Source: Leptospira barantonii (GTDB taxonomy: Bacteria; Spirochaetota; Leptospiria; Leptospirales; Leptospiraceae). From it: a stretch of 64,000 nt of DNA. The stretch is from NCBI RefSeq assembly GCF_002811925.1, contig NZ_NPDS01000004.1, positions 248,001 through 312,000 of the forward strand. The letters run 5' to 3'. Within the stretch, counting starts at the first letter, position 1; every line of letters begins with the position of its first letter. A model generated the notes under the pieces. It ran no database searches. It had not been told where the DNA came from and saw nothing but the letters and a program-made list of their open reading frames with translations. This document shows positions 22,173-42,321 of the stretch, piece by piece. The translations under genes and the position numbers were made by a program.

Positions 22173-23546
22173 TCCGCCGGGATGCGCGATCTGATTCAAA
22201 AGATTTTGAAACTGTTGTTTGGCTCGCACGAATAATCTCCAGAAAAGAAGTTTCCAAGGCGGACTTACGAAAATAAAAACGGCCCCGGGTTCGAACTCGG
22301 GATCGTCCTCTCTTACGTTCAACCAAACCGGGATCGCGAGAATGTTTTGAAATTCTTTTCCAGCGACGTAAAAGGTTACGTGAACTCGATCTCCTATGAC
22401 CAGAGTCTTCTCGATCGGTGAATAAAATCCCTTACCCGAAAGAGAATACGCGAGTGAATGATATTCTCGTTCCTCCTGCACGATGGAAACCGCGATAAAA
22501 AGAGGGATTTTGAGAATTCTTTCCCGAAAGAATTTGGGATTGAGAATCCCTCTAAAAAGAATCAAAATACAAAGCCAGATCGGATACACCAAAAAAAGTC
22601 CGATGAACTCCGAGGTTCTGATTCCTCCGAGCAAAACCGGAATTATTTCCGGAAACTTTAAATAAATGGAATATAATAAAGTCGGAATCAAAAAAAGAAA
22701 AACCGAAACGGCGATCTTCATCCTCGTCAAGTGTCTGAACAAAGGAATCGGACCGACTTTCTGAATCTGGTTCTGACTCGAACGCATCCAAGAATCGTAC
22801 CGAGTGAACTTGGAAACCACCTTGTAATCGTCCCGATACAAACCGATCGACTGAAGCACTTCTATGGGAAGAATGTTCTGTGAAATCGTGAGCAGATATT
22901 CCAAAATGAAGAACCCGGTCGCTAAGATCAACGGAAGCAGAACCACCGAATCTCCGTCTATGAGCAAAATGTAATTGAAGGTCCCGTGCAGGATAAAACA
23001 TCCGAACAGGCTGTAAAAAACGCTCAAGAAGTTGAACGAGGACGGCCTCGAATGGTAATACCGCATCACCGCAAAACCGTAGATTCCACCGGTAAAGGTA
23101 TGGATCGGAAGAGAGGTCACGGCTCTGAGAAACAGAGGCCAAAAATCGAGAAGGGGGGAATAGAGAAGATTCTCCACAAGTCCGAAAGAAGCGCCTAACG
23201 TAAGTCCGAAGTAGATTCCGTCCGAGGTGTTGTAAACGGATTTTAATCCCTTAAAATACCAGAGAATCACGATCAACTTTGGAACTTCCTCCAAAAGGGA
23301 ACTTCCTTGAAAGGCACGATCGAAATGAGAATTCTCATCCAGATACTGTTGAATGAAAAGTTCGGGGAAGATGGAAAGCCCCACCGTGAAAACTCCCGAG
23401 AAGATCGCGGAAAGATCGAAACTCTTTCGATTGGGATGATAGTAGGTGTTGCGGTAGAAAAACCAATAAAATCCGGCGGCGGAAACCGCCGTGCAGAATT
23501 TCAAAAGGGTTATAAAGAATTCTTCGGATCCTAAAAAAAGGAACAT
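22155..23546 (-). CDS. PrsW-family intramembrane metalloprotease
   Basis: This encodes a 463-residue membrane protein. The zinc-site motifs of the PrsW (M82) family are present in order: EEVPK (86-90), FGLVEN (121-126), LPIHTFTGG (His149) and LHGTFNY (187-191). PrsW of Bacillus cuts the anti-sigma factor RsiW; here the target is unknown. The protein has a long extra C-terminal half (about 250-463) with several more membrane segments and a soluble part. The gene lies downstream of lruC on the same strand with 43 bases between, and its end overlaps the plus-strand ligase-like gene. Confidence 0.85.
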   Translation of the reverse strand: MFLFLGSEEFFITLLKFCTAVSAAGFYWFFYRNTYYHPNRKSFDLSAIFSGVFTVGLSIFPELFIQQYLDENSHFDRAFQGSSLLEEVPKLIVILWYFKGLKSVYNTSDGIYFGLTLGASFGLVENLLYSPLLDFWPLFLRAVTSLPIHTFTGGIYGFAVMRYYHSRPSSFNFLSVFYSLFGCFILHGTFNYILLIDGDSVVLLPLILATGFFILEYLLTISQNILPIEVLQSIGLYRDDYKVVSKFTRYDSWMRSSQNQIQKVGPIPLFRHLTRMKIAVSVFLFLIPTLLYSIYLKFPEIIPVLLGGIRTSEFIGLFLVYPIWLCILILFRGILNPKFFRERILKIPLFIAVSIVQEEREYHSLAYSLSGKGFYSPIEKTLVIGDRVHVTFYVAGKEFQNILAIPVWLNVREDDPEFEPGAVFIFVSPPWKLLFWRLFVRAKQQFQNLLNQIAHPGGSSHSI

Positions 23547-23589
23547 ATTCCCTATAAGTATCGGAATATGCCCCCTCGCTTTTGAACCC

Positions 23590-25623
23590 TTAGGCTTGGG
23601 AAAGCATCCTTCTTTTCAAAAGATACGCGGCCGTCGCCCCGGCGGCCATCAGTAAGATCGCGACAAGAATCGCGTTCTTCTTCACGGAGTTGAGCAAAAA
23701 TCCCATCAGTTCGGATTCCACATCCGGAACAGGGAATACCTTCGCTTCGTTGGTGATGTGTTTATACCAATCCTTGTAAGAAGTTCCCTTAGAAGCCACC
23801 CAGAGGTTGAATTCCTTATAACCGGTCTGAGTGTCCTTGCGGATATCGAAACCTTCATACGGATATTTCCAAGCTCCCGGAACCAAAATCGCCCATGGGA
23901 ACTGATTGGAATCGAGATACTTATCCGTTCCGTTCGCATTCTTATAAAGTCCGGGGAAGTGGATTTCTTTTCCGGTGTTGATCACCTTGATAAAAATATC
24001 GTACGGATAATTTCCAATGACCGATTTTTTAACCGGAGAATTGAACACGATCTCGATCGTCGCGATATATCCCGGCTTATAAACCCCGCCCGGATTTACG
24101 TTCGGATTCGAAGTAGTCTTGTTCGATTCTTCGTGAATCTGAACCCCGGCGGTTAAGTCGGCGGCAGAAACGTTGATCGTATTGAGTGCGGTGATTTCTT
24201 TCCCGTCCTCTCTTACGACTTTTCTGCTATACTTAGCTCCGACCGAAACCGGAAGTTTTAAGAAGAACGTATGTTTGTAACCGGCCCCTCTTGCGACGTG
24301 CTGGTAAGTTCCTCTCAGACGAATCACGTCACCAGCGGCGTTTAAGTCCTCTTCGTTGTGAATATGAAGAACGTAATCGTTCAAGTCCGCGTCACCCGCA
24401 CTCGGATACAAATCTTCGTATGCGACCGTGCTCACACCTTCCGCAGGAATACGGATCAAAGAAGAACGAGTCGGGTCTTGAGGATAAGTATCCAAAGTAT
24501 CCGGAACTCCGTCCTTGTCCGTATCGGTAGGAGCCGCTACGACCGGAAGAAGAATCTCGTATTTGATTTCACGATTGATTCCGATCACGTTGATCAGATT
24601 GATTACGTTGGTGATCGATTCTCCGTTTGCGGTGATCTCCAAAGTGATTTGGCCGACCGCCGTTTCCACGGTGATGGTTCCGCTCACCTTTCCGGTGTTA
24701 TCGGAAATTCCTTGGAAGAGAATGTTTCCTTGGTTGTCGGAAACGATTACGGTCGCACCGCTCACAGGTTTGGATTGTTTATCCGTTACGACTAAGTTCA
24801 ACGGAATCGTTTGAACCGTGTTGTAGGTAAAAGGGGTACTTCCCACTTGATCGTTCACTGTGATTACGCCCGTAACCGGAGGAGCTTGTGTGTTGCCGGA
24901 TGCGGAACTTCCGGAGTCACCGGACGATCCCGAACCGGAATTGGAAGATCCGGAATTGCTTCCGCCATTCGAATTGTTGGAAGAACCACCGCTGTTTGAA
25001 CCTGTATCGGTTCCTGTCGATCCGGATCCTGTGGAACCGGATGAAGATCCACCGGAAGCTACGTTATCGCCGGAGCCGGAGGAAGAACTTCCGCTGGAAC
25101 CCGAACCGGAATTGTCGGATGAACCGGAAGAGGTATTACTTCCGGAAGAGGAAGATCCGTCATTGGAAGCGCTGGAAGAACCGGAACCTGAAGAATTGGA
25201 ACTTCCGCTATTCGGGTTTGTACCCGGAGTCGAAGAATTCGAAGTATCGGAAGATGAAGAAGAGTTGGATGAAGACGAACTCCCCGTAGAAGAACCGGAG
25301 TTGTTGGAATCTCCGGAAGAAGAACTCGAATTCGAACCGCTTGAGTTTGAGGAACTCGAAGAGGAACTGGACGAAGGACTCGCTCCACTTGCCGACGGAT
25401 AGTACGTTACACTTCCGTTGCTTCCCGTATTGTCCACGAGAACGATTCCCCCTCCGTTTGAAGAGGAAGCGGATTCCGTGGCGACACCGGATTGGCCGTT
25501 TGAATTCGAGGAACTTGTGTCCTGATTGAGTAAGGCAAGAAGAGGCCACAAGGCTCCTTTCTTCTTATGATTACAACCGACTGCAATGCTCACGACAAGC
25601 AGTAATAATAGAATCTTCTTCAT
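23590..25623 (-). CDS. lruC: LruC-domain lipoprotein with long Ser-rich region
   Basis: This encodes a 677-residue protein. Order: lipoprotein signal (residues 1-17, Cys17 after IAVG); Ser/Gly/Asn-rich tract (77-243); an Ig-like strand domain (about 252-345); an Asp-rich Ca-binding-type turn (DTDKDGVPDTLD, 367-378); the LruC domain (about 398-640, with AGDADLNDYVLHIHN and the long strand-rich part); then a C-terminal hydrophobic helix (650-668) followed by KRRMLSQA. LruC is a leptospiral envelope lipoprotein recognised by antibodies in equine recurrent uveitis. The C-terminal helix plus basic residues suggests a second membrane anchor or a sorting signal. The ATG at 25623 is clear. The symbol is given for the LruC domain and may be a paralogue. 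Confidence 0.8.
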   Translation of the reverse strand: MKKILLLLLVVSIAVGCNHKKKGALWPLLALLNQDTSSSNSNGQSGVATESASSSNGGGIVLVDNTGSNGSVTYYPSASGASPSSSSSSSSSNSSGSNSSSSSGDSNNSGSSTGSSSSSNSSSSSDTSNSSTPGTNPNSGSSNSSGSGSSSASNDGSSSSGSNTSSGSSDNSGSGSSGSSSSGSGDNVASGGSSSGSTGSGSTGTDTGSNSGGSSNNSNGGSNSGSSNSGSGSSGDSGSSASGNTQAPPVTGVITVNDQVGSTPFTYNTVQTIPLNLVVTDKQSKPVSGATVIVSDNQGNILFQGISDNTGKVSGTITVETAVGQITLEITANGESITNVINLINVIGINREIKYEILLPVVAAPTDTDKDGVPDTLDTYPQDPTRSSLIRIPAEGVSTVAYEDLYPSAGDADLNDYVLHIHNEEDLNAAGDVIRLRGTYQHVARGAGYKHTFFLKLPVSVGAKYSRKVVREDGKEITALNTINVSAADLTAGVQIHEESNKTTSNPNVNPGGVYKPGYIATIEIVFNSPVKKSVIGNYPYDIFIKVINTGKEIHFPGLYKNANGTDKYLDSNQFPWAILVPGAWKYPYEGFDIRKDTQTGYKEFNLWVASKGTSYKDWYKHITNEAKVFPVPDVESELMGFLLNSVKKNAILVAILLMAAGATAAYLLKRRMLSQA
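24895..25395 (-). repeat. low-complexity Ser/Gly/Asn/Thr tract within lruC
   Basis: About 167 codons, residues 77-243 of the LruC protein, are almost wholly Ser, Gly, Asn, Thr and Asp. The DNA is a degenerate run of six-base-like units such as TCCGGA, GAAGAA and TTCCGG on the plus strand. Such tracts often vary in length between strains. The opposite strand shows a long Glu/Pro-rich open frame here, which is a shadow. Confidence 0.8.
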
Positions 25624-25753
25624 GATCCCTATATCCCTTTTTTTAGTTAGAATAAAAGACGAAGTGTACTACGTATTAAATACTATTCGGAGTTGGAATT
25701 ATAGGGTATTTTTAGGATTCACCAAAGCCTTTTTTGTACTTCGGATGCCATTT

Positions 25754-25770
25754 TAGACATTTCTTATGTC
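25754..25770. other. small perfect stem-loop after ubiE
   Basis: AGACAT (25754-25759) and ATGTCT (25765-25770) flank a five-base loop, three bases before the end of the minus-strand ubiE gene. The T-rich tail is on the plus strand side only (TTTTAG), so it may be a weak signal for transcription entering from the plus strand, or chance. Confidence 0.3.
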
Positions 25771-25772
25771 TT

Positions 25773-26513
25773 TTAGAGAGGTTTTCTAGCGATATGAAGA
25801 ACCGCGTTTCCGAAAACAAAGTTCCGAAAACGGACCGGAGTAAACCCTTGCGTTTCCAAAATCGACTTTAGAGTTTCCTGATCGGGATAAGAAAGGGAGG
25901 AAACGGGAAGGTAATCGAACATTTCATTCTTACCACCCCAAAGAATGTAACCGAGAATCGGAACAATCTTAAAAAAGTAAAAGTCCGCAAAGGCGCGGAT
26001 CAGAGGATTTTTCACCTTGCCCACGTCCAGATTCAAAAACAAACCGCCGGGTTTCAATACTCGGTGAATTTCACGAAGCGCCTTAGGAAGATCGTCTACG
26101 TTTCTCAGACCGAAGCCGATCGAAACCGCATCAAATTGAGAATCCTTAAAATTCTTCAGCGCGGTCGCGTCTCCAACCTCGAAACGGACCCGACCCTGAG
26201 CCGCTTGTTTTTCAAGACGGGTCTTTGCGATCTCGAGCATATTTTCGGAAAAGTCCACGCAGGTAACGTGATCCACCGAGGGAGAATTTTCCAAACGCAG
26301 AGAAATATCCCCGGTTCCACAACAAAGATCCATAACTTGAAGATGATTCGGTAGATTCTTTTCGACCTCTGAAACCAAACGATTCTTCCAAACACGGTGT
26401 AGAAGAAAACTGTTCCAGTCGTTGAATCGATCGTATTTTTCGGCGATCTTGTTGAAGTTCTCCCGAACAAAACCGGCTTTGCGATCGACTTGAGGCATTT
26501 GAAATTCGGACAT
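25773..26513 (-). CDS. ubiE: demethylmenaquinone/ubiquinone C-methyltransferase
   Basis: This encodes a 246-residue SAM-dependent methyltransferase started at the ATG at 26513; a TTG 60 bases upstream is less likely. The SAM-binding motif is MDLCCGTGDI (61-70). Family-specific text follows: DAVSIGFGLRNVDDLPKAL, then VLKPGGLFLNLDVGKV and IPILGYILWGGKNEMFDYLP. It methylates the ring in the last step of menaquinone synthesis (leptospires use menaquinone), so menG is an equally good symbol. Cytoplasmic, membrane-associated. The gene stands alone, opposite to exbB. Confidence 0.93.
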   Translation of the reverse strand: MSEFQMPQVDRKAGFVRENFNKIAEKYDRFNDWNSFLLHRVWKNRLVSEVEKNLPNHLQVMDLCCGTGDISLRLENSPSVDHVTCVDFSENMLEIAKTRLEKQAAQGRVRFEVGDATALKNFKDSQFDAVSIGFGLRNVDDLPKALREIHRVLKPGGLFLNLDVGKVKNPLIRAFADFYFFKIVPILGYILWGGKNEMFDYLPVSSLSYPDQETLKSILETQGFTPVRFRNFVFGNAVLHIARKPL

Positions 26514-26632
26514 ACGTGAGTGAAATGATTTTAGAATGTTGCGGGTTGGCAAGAAGAGTTTTATACGGCGCAACTTTAGAATGACAAACGGAAAGGAAAT
26601 GACAATCTGCTCCTAACCTCGGGGGTTTAAAC

Positions 26633-27166
26633 GTGGAAGCCTTGTTTGCAAAAGGGGGATGGGTTTCAATTCTCATCTTGATCGTAAGTTTCATCAATCT
26701 CGGACTTTTTATCAGAGTTCTCACATTCCTTCCCGTTCTCAAAAGAAAACTTCTGTTCCGACTTCAAGGCGGAGATCAAAACGGAAACAAGGACAAACAA
26801 AATCCGGACTTAAAATTTTTTCTCGAAGACTCCGAAGAATTTTTTACGCGGGAATTTTTCGGTCCCGAAACGATGATCTCTTGGATTCGAAATCTCGCGG
26901 GAATCGCTACGATGCTCGGACTTCTCGGAACCGTGATCGGAATTTCGGTTGCGTTCGAAGAAATGAAAAACGCAGGCACGGTAAGTCTTGAAATTTTTTC
27001 CGAGGGAATCCGACTCGCGCTCAATACGACGATCCAAGGTCTTTGTGTCGCGATCCCGTCCGTTCTTGGATTTCAATATTTAAAAACCGTTCTTCATAAA
27101 ACCGAAATCGAACTCAAATCCTCCGTCGACGACCTATCTTCCATTTCCGGTAAACTCTCTGAATGA
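26633..27166 (+). CDS. exbB: MotA/TolQ/ExbB-family proton channel subunit
   Basis: This encodes a 177-residue inner-membrane protein with a GTG start. It has one N-terminal helix (about 10-32), a cytoplasmic loop and two closely spaced helices, the second with the family motif IRNLAGIATMLGLLGTVIGI and the third with TTIQGLCVAIPSVLGF. With ExbD it forms a proton-driven motor that powers TonB or a Tol-like system. It overlaps exbD by four bases. No tonB gene is adjacent. It may energise the haem receptor at 47363, but that is inference. Confidence 0.85.
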   Translation: MEALFAKGGWVSILILIVSFINLGLFIRVLTFLPVLKRKLLFRLQGGDQNGNKDKQNPDLKFFLEDSEEFFTREFFGPETMISWIRNLAGIATMLGLLGTVIGISVAFEEMKNAGTVSLEIFSEGIRLALNTTIQGLCVAIPSVLGFQYLKTVLHKTEIELKSSVDDLSSISGKLSE

Positions 27167-27576
27167 AAAAGAATCCTTCCAAACGAAGAAGTCTTTTAGA
27201 GGGGGACGATTCTCCCTTAGACATGACGAGTATGTTGGACGTAGTCTTCATACTTTTAATCTTCGCGATGGTTGCGATGAGTTTTCAAAAGGAGGTTCAT
27301 ACTCTTCCGGTCGCGCTTCCGAAAGCGAACGTGGATGCGGGAGGAACCGGAACCAAAAAGGAAGTGTATCTTTTAAAGAACGGAAATCTGCGTTATGCGG
27401 GATCGGACTTCAACGAAAACGGTTGGAAACAACTCGTTTCCAAGGGAGAATTCAATCGGAACGTAGTCTGGGTTTACGGAGACGAGGAAGTCGGTTACGG
27501 AAAGTTTGTGTTCGTGTTAAACAGTTTCAAAAATTCTAATTTAAAAGAACTGCATTTAGCGGTCAAAAAAGAATGA
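27163..27576 (+). CDS. exbD: ExbD/TolR-family protein
   Basis: This encodes a 137-residue protein with a short cytoplasmic N-terminus, one membrane helix and a periplasmic domain. The helix carries the essential proton-carrying Asp in LDMTSMLDVVFILLIFAM. The periplasmic domain (about 47-137) has the usual order of strands (VALPKANVD, KKEVYLLKNGNLRYAG). It starts four bases before the end of exbB, so the two are translated together. The 3 prime end abuts the convergent MazG-like gene. Confidence 0.87.
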   Translation: MKKNPSKRRSLLEGDDSPLDMTSMLDVVFILLIFAMVAMSFQKEVHTLPVALPKANVDAGGTGTKKEVYLLKNGNLRYAGSDFNENGWKQLVSKGEFNRNVVWVYGDEEVGYGKFVFVLNSFKNSNLKELHLAVKKE

Positions 27577-27921
27577 TCAGGAATTCAACTTAGGATTTTC
27601 CTTGTGACGATTCTTGTCCCTTTCGGTGTTCTTTTTTAAAGTGGCGCGTAACGCGTCTTCGAGAGAAATTCCCATCTGATTGGCCAAACAGATCAACACA
27701 AAAAGAATATCTCCCATCTCTTTGGGAATTCCTTCCGGATCCTCTCCCTTTTTAAAGGATTGATCCCCGTATTTTCTGGCCATCAATCTGGAGAATTCTC
27801 CCACTTCCTCCATTAGGATCGCAAGATTGGTAAGCTCTGAAAAATAACGAACTCCGAAGTTGGAGATCCATTCGTCTACCTTCGCTTGCGCCTCTTTGAG
27901 AGAAAGTTCGCTTTCGCTCAT
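27577..27921 (-). CDS. MazG-like nucleotide pyrophosphohydrolase
   Basis: This encodes a 114-residue all-alpha protein. The metal-binding signature of the MazG/dCTPase group is present: EEVGEFSRLM (Glu38, Glu39, Glu42) followed by EMGDILFVLICLAN (Glu, Asp). Members remove pyrophosphate from NTPs or dNTPs, protecting against faulty nucleotides. It is the last gene of the long minus-strand glycan operon, overlapping the SGNH-like gene upstream by four bases. A glycan role is possible through nucleotide sugars but not shown. Confidence 0.85.
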   Translation of the reverse strand: MSESELSLKEAQAKVDEWISNFGVRYFSELTNLAILMEEVGEFSRLMARKYGDQSFKKGEDPEGIPKEMGDILFVLICLANQMGISLEDALRATLKKNTERDKNRHKENPKLNS

Positions 27922-28985
27922 CTCTGCGCGTCCAAACGATCCACGAGAATTTCAGTCGGTTCGGGATAACATCCTCCGCTCAAATGATGCGGATCGATGT
28001 ATTTTTGACATCGCACTTGTGCGCGAAAATCGTTCATATCGAGCGGATATACATTCTTAAATTCTAATGCGTCTTTGCGGATATTCTCCCATTTGGGATA
28101 GAATTCGGCGGACTTCACCCGTTTTTCCAAACCTTCAAAAAGAAGAGGGGACCAAAGAATTACTTTGATTCCGTTCTTTTCCGCGGTTTCCAAAAACTGA
28201 AACATAAATCTTTTTTGTACGGAAGAAATCTGAACGTAACGATAGACGTCGTTGTAGTATTTCGCTGATTCTTCCTCCAGTCGTTCGGGAGGCGTGTTCG
28301 TAAGAAGAACGTTCGGGATTCCTCCGTTGAACTTATCCGATTCGTTCATCAAAAGATCCCGAATCGCGAGCATCATCGTCATGGAACTCGGGTCCTTGAT
28401 TCTCGCCATCGCTTCCTTAAAACGAGGAGGAAACACGGTCGTCCTAAAAACCCTGGATCTCAAAAAAGTATCCCAGTCGTTCGTGGAAAACTCGGTCGCA
28501 TAACGCAGAAAATACGGAAGGTCGTACGAATAACGAAGGGGATAACGATTGCAAAAATCGGTCATCGAATCCGGATAAAACTCCAAGATCGCGTAGTCCG
28601 GTTTTATCCCCGAAGCGAGAATTTTCTCCAGATTGTAGTTGTGATACGAAAAAGGAGCCGAAGGCGCGGAGAAGTTATAAACGATGAGATCCTTTCTTTT
28701 TTTACGGATCGTCTCGAGGGAAAATTCTCCCATATGAGAGGTTCCGAAAAAGATCAGGGTTTTGTCTTCCGGTTTTGCGGAAGCTTTATCCTTAACCAAA
28801 GCCGCGAGAACCCTGTCTTTCATTTCATAAAAGTAATATTCCGCGCCCGCCTCGGTGTAAGGTCTGACCCATTGCGAGGATAAAATCCGATCCAAGGAAA
28901 ACGCGAAGACAAAAAACGCCAAAGGAACCCAGAGCAGTTTTTTGCGGAACAAAGGAATCATTGTTGTTTGTTTTTGGGAACTCAT
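27918..28985 (-). CDS. SGNH-fold/DUF1574-like partner of MBOAT acyltransferase (copy 1)
   Basis: This encodes a 355-residue protein with an N-terminal signal-anchor (about 14-32) and a periplasmic domain. The SGNH-like nucleophile block is FFGTSHMGEF (Ser83) and the catalytic His/Asp block near the end is IDPHHLSGG (Asp331, His334). This layout, one helix plus SGNH domain directly next to an MBOAT gene, matches the AlgJ/AlgX-type partners that finish O-acetylation of exported glycans. It starts nine bases after the MBOAT gene ends. The glycan and acyl group are unknown; it probably acts on the inner membrane face towards the periplasm. Confidence 0.75.
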   Translation of the reverse strand: MSSQKQTTMIPLFRKKLLWVPLAFFVFAFSLDRILSSQWVRPYTEAGAEYYFYEMKDRVLAALVKDKASAKPEDKTLIFFGTSHMGEFSLETIRKKRKDLIVYNFSAPSAPFSYHNYNLEKILASGIKPDYAILEFYPDSMTDFCNRYPLRYSYDLPYFLRYATEFSTNDWDTFLRSRVFRTTVFPPRFKEAMARIKDPSSMTMMLAIRDLLMNESDKFNGGIPNVLLTNTPPERLEEESAKYYNDVYRYVQISSVQKRFMFQFLETAEKNGIKVILWSPLLFEGLEKRVKSAEFYPKWENIRKDALEFKNVYPLDMNDFRAQVRCQKYIDPHHLSGGCYPEPTEILVDRLDAQR

Positions 28986-28994
28986 GATTCCTCC

Positions 28995-31549
<2,555 letters not shown>

Positions 31550-31563
31550 AATGGATGATCGTC

Positions 31564-32979
<1,416 letters not shown>

Positions 32980-33026
32980 GTTTCGTCTAAATCAGTATTT
33001 TAAAAGACCTGAAGAGCAGTTTTTCA

Positions 33027-33052
33027 AAATTGAATTTCCTTACAACTTCAAT

Positions 33053-33054
<2 letters not shown>
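33027..33054 (-). terminator. AT-rich stem-loop after the GT-C-like gene
   Basis: AAATTGAA (33027-33034) pairs with TTCAATTT (33047-33054) around a 12-base loop, overlapping the stop codon of the minus-strand gene at 33053. It is followed on the minus strand by a short T run. It is weak as a terminator and may only partly separate the glycosyltransferase genes from the MBOAT genes. Confidence 0.35.
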
Positions 33055-34468
<1,414 letters not shown>

Positions 34469-34477
34469 ACTAATATT

Positions 34478-35080
<603 letters not shown>

Positions 35081-35084
35081 ATTC

Positions 35085-36227
35085 TCAGTGCTGAAGTTCC
35101 TTTCTGTGTTTCCAAAGATCGATCAAACCGTCTTCGATTCTTTTTGCGGTTTGATCCCAGGTCCATTGGGAGGCGTCCCAAACGCGTTCTCTTTGTAGTT
35201 TTTTTTGCGCGAGTTGTGCAAGCGCAGAAACCCAAGAATCCACGTTCAACGGTTCCGCGAACAAATCCGTTTTACGTTCTAAAATTTCGTGAAAGACCGG
35301 AATGTCCGAAGCCACACAAATTTTTCCTTCTCGCAATGCTTCGAGCAAGGGAAGACCGAAGCCTTCGTGAATCGACGGAAATAAAAACGCGGAACATTTT
35401 TGATAGAGCCAAGCGAGAACCTCGTCGGCCGGATTTTCAACGAAGAAGATTCCTTCCGACTCGAGAGTTCCTTCCTTTAAAAGTTGCGTAAGACCTTCGG
35501 ACTTCCAACCCAAACGACCCGCGATGACAAGCGGAAAGGGATAGGAAGAATTCTCCCGTTTCAATTTTCGATACGCGTCGATCAAGGTCCCCAAATTCTT
35601 TCGAGGTTCGAGGGTTCCGATGGTAAATAAAAAATTTTCGGGAAGTATTCGAAGAGGTTCTCTCAAAGAAGGAAACGATTCCACTCCGGGATAAACAACT
35701 TTTAACTTAGGATCCAAATCCTTTCTGAATTTCAAAATGTCCTGTCTCGTATTTTCGGAAAGACAGAAGACAAGATCCGCTCGATTCAAGGTTTTTGGTG
35801 AAAGAATTTTATGTTGCCAATAGTTCGCGGTCGTCATCGTCTCCGGTGCGGAACGAAAGTTGAGATCGTGATAGTTGACCGCGGTCAACGCGTTTCCGCA
35901 GGAAAGAGGAAGCAGTTGTAACGTTCCCCAAAAAAGATCGAGTCGATCCTTCTTGATTCGTTTCGGAATCGTCCAGTTGAGCCAAGCGACTCCGGGAAGT
36001 TTTCCGGTCATAAAAAATCGGGAATTTACGTTGGAAAGAATATCGTAAAACACCGTATGAATGGGCTTATTCGAATAAAGATAATATTCAAGCGGGGATT
36101 CGCTCGTGATCAGTCTTCTTAAAACCTCGGCGAGATATCTTGAGTTTCCGGTGATTCCGTAGGCGAGGGGACGCACGTCCACACCCACCCTAGGTTTGTA
36201 TTTGAGTTCGTTGGTTCGAATCGGCAT
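35085..36227 (-). CDS. glycosyltransferase family 4 (GT-B)
   Basis: This encodes a 380-residue cytoplasmic or membrane-associated enzyme. Start-domain text RVGVDVRPLAYGITGNSRY is typical for GT4 enzymes of mannosyl or rhamnosyl type. The C-terminal half holds LFTIGTLEPRKNLGTLIDAY, LVIAGRLGW and the nucleotide-sugar motif FPSIHEGFGLPLLEALREG, with the conserved EGFGLPxLEA. It adds a sugar to a growing lipid-linked glycan; donor and acceptor are unknown. Gap to the PH-like gene is four bases. Confidence 0.9.
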   Translation of the reverse strand: MPIRTNELKYKPRVGVDVRPLAYGITGNSRYLAEVLRRLITSESPLEYYLYSNKPIHTVFYDILSNVNSRFFMTGKLPGVAWLNWTIPKRIKKDRLDLFWGTLQLLPLSCGNALTAVNYHDLNFRSAPETMTTANYWQHKILSPKTLNRADLVFCLSENTRQDILKFRKDLDPKLKVVYPGVESFPSLREPLRILPENFLFTIGTLEPRKNLGTLIDAYRKLKRENSSYPFPLVIAGRLGWKSEGLTQLLKEGTLESEGIFFVENPADEVLAWLYQKCSAFLFPSIHEGFGLPLLEALREGKICVASDIPVFHEILERKTDLFAEPLNVDSWVSALAQLAQKKLQRERVWDASQWTWDQTAKRIEDGLIDLWKHRKELQH

Positions 36228-36258
36228 AATAAAGTCGGCGGTCTGTTCTCAGTTCGTA

Positions 36259-37629
<1,371 letters not shown>

Positions 37630-37777
37630 TCTGAAAGACTTTTCAACGGCACTCGAAAAGCCAACCAATAAAATTCTCCACAAGGAACGCTTTCCTTTCG
37701 GCGATATCGAAATCGAAGCGCTTCGATGAAAGAAAAAAGATTCTCCTGCAAAGAGATCGCAAATCCACTGCAAATAG

Positions 37778-38824
<1,047 letters not shown>

Positions 38825-38886
38825 AGCCGATCCCTTTCTTACTTATTGATTGATTGTAGTGGGAACCTAAGAGAGAATCGTTTTTA

Positions 38887-40509
<1,623 letters not shown>

Positions 40510-40800
40510 AAACCCAAGTTTACCGAGTGATGCGACAGAATCTTAGAAAAAATTTGTTTCCTAAGCTTATAGCCAATTCCAGTTTGGAAGAAAGGAAATC
40601 AGAACTCGTTTTTTTTGAATTATTGTCACTTTATTGTCTTTGTCGCAAAATTCTTTCGTAGATTTGTATGAGCAAAACCTGTCCGACGGTCGGAGAAAAG
40701 ATTTTCTATCTGAACTATTCTCACTAAACTCTTCGTCCAATACCAGACTTGTGTTTGCTTCTGGTCCTTCGACTCTGATTACCGATATTAAAAATAGAAC
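40510..40800. other. non-coding gap before the outer-membrane-like gene
   Basis: About 290 bases. It contains TTCCA-GTT-TGGAA near 40577 (a short inverted repeat) and a T-rich run near 40610. A minus-strand frame of 87 codons across 40567-40830 has no ribosome site or domain and is not called. It should hold the terminator of the Lon-like gene and the promoter of the next gene, but I cannot place either. Confidence 0.4.
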
Positions 40801-42189
<1,389 letters not shown>

Positions 42190-42254
42190 ATTCTTTTTCT
42201 CTTTTCTGGTTGCCCGTTTTTATCGTTTTAGAAATTTGATGAGAGAAGGCTCCG

Positions 42255-42286
42255 AACTCCGTTACGTTTTTGTCGCGGAGTTTTTT
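42255..42286 (+). terminator. Rho-independent-like terminator
   Basis: AACTCCG (42255-42261) pairs with CGGAGTT (42276-42282) around a 14-base loop, running straight into a T run (42281-42286). It lies 65 bases after the putative barrel gene and 36 bases before ybaB, so it probably ends the first and lets ybaB start from its own promoter. Confidence 0.65.
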
Positions 42287-42321
42287 AGAAATTAAAATAC
42301 ATCTTCAAAGGGAATCAAAGA

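Noticed and set aside
24860..25402. 180-codon plus-strand frame rich in Glu and Pro
   Set aside because: It is the reverse-strand shadow of the Ser-rich tract of lruC; low complexity, no ribosome site, no start context.
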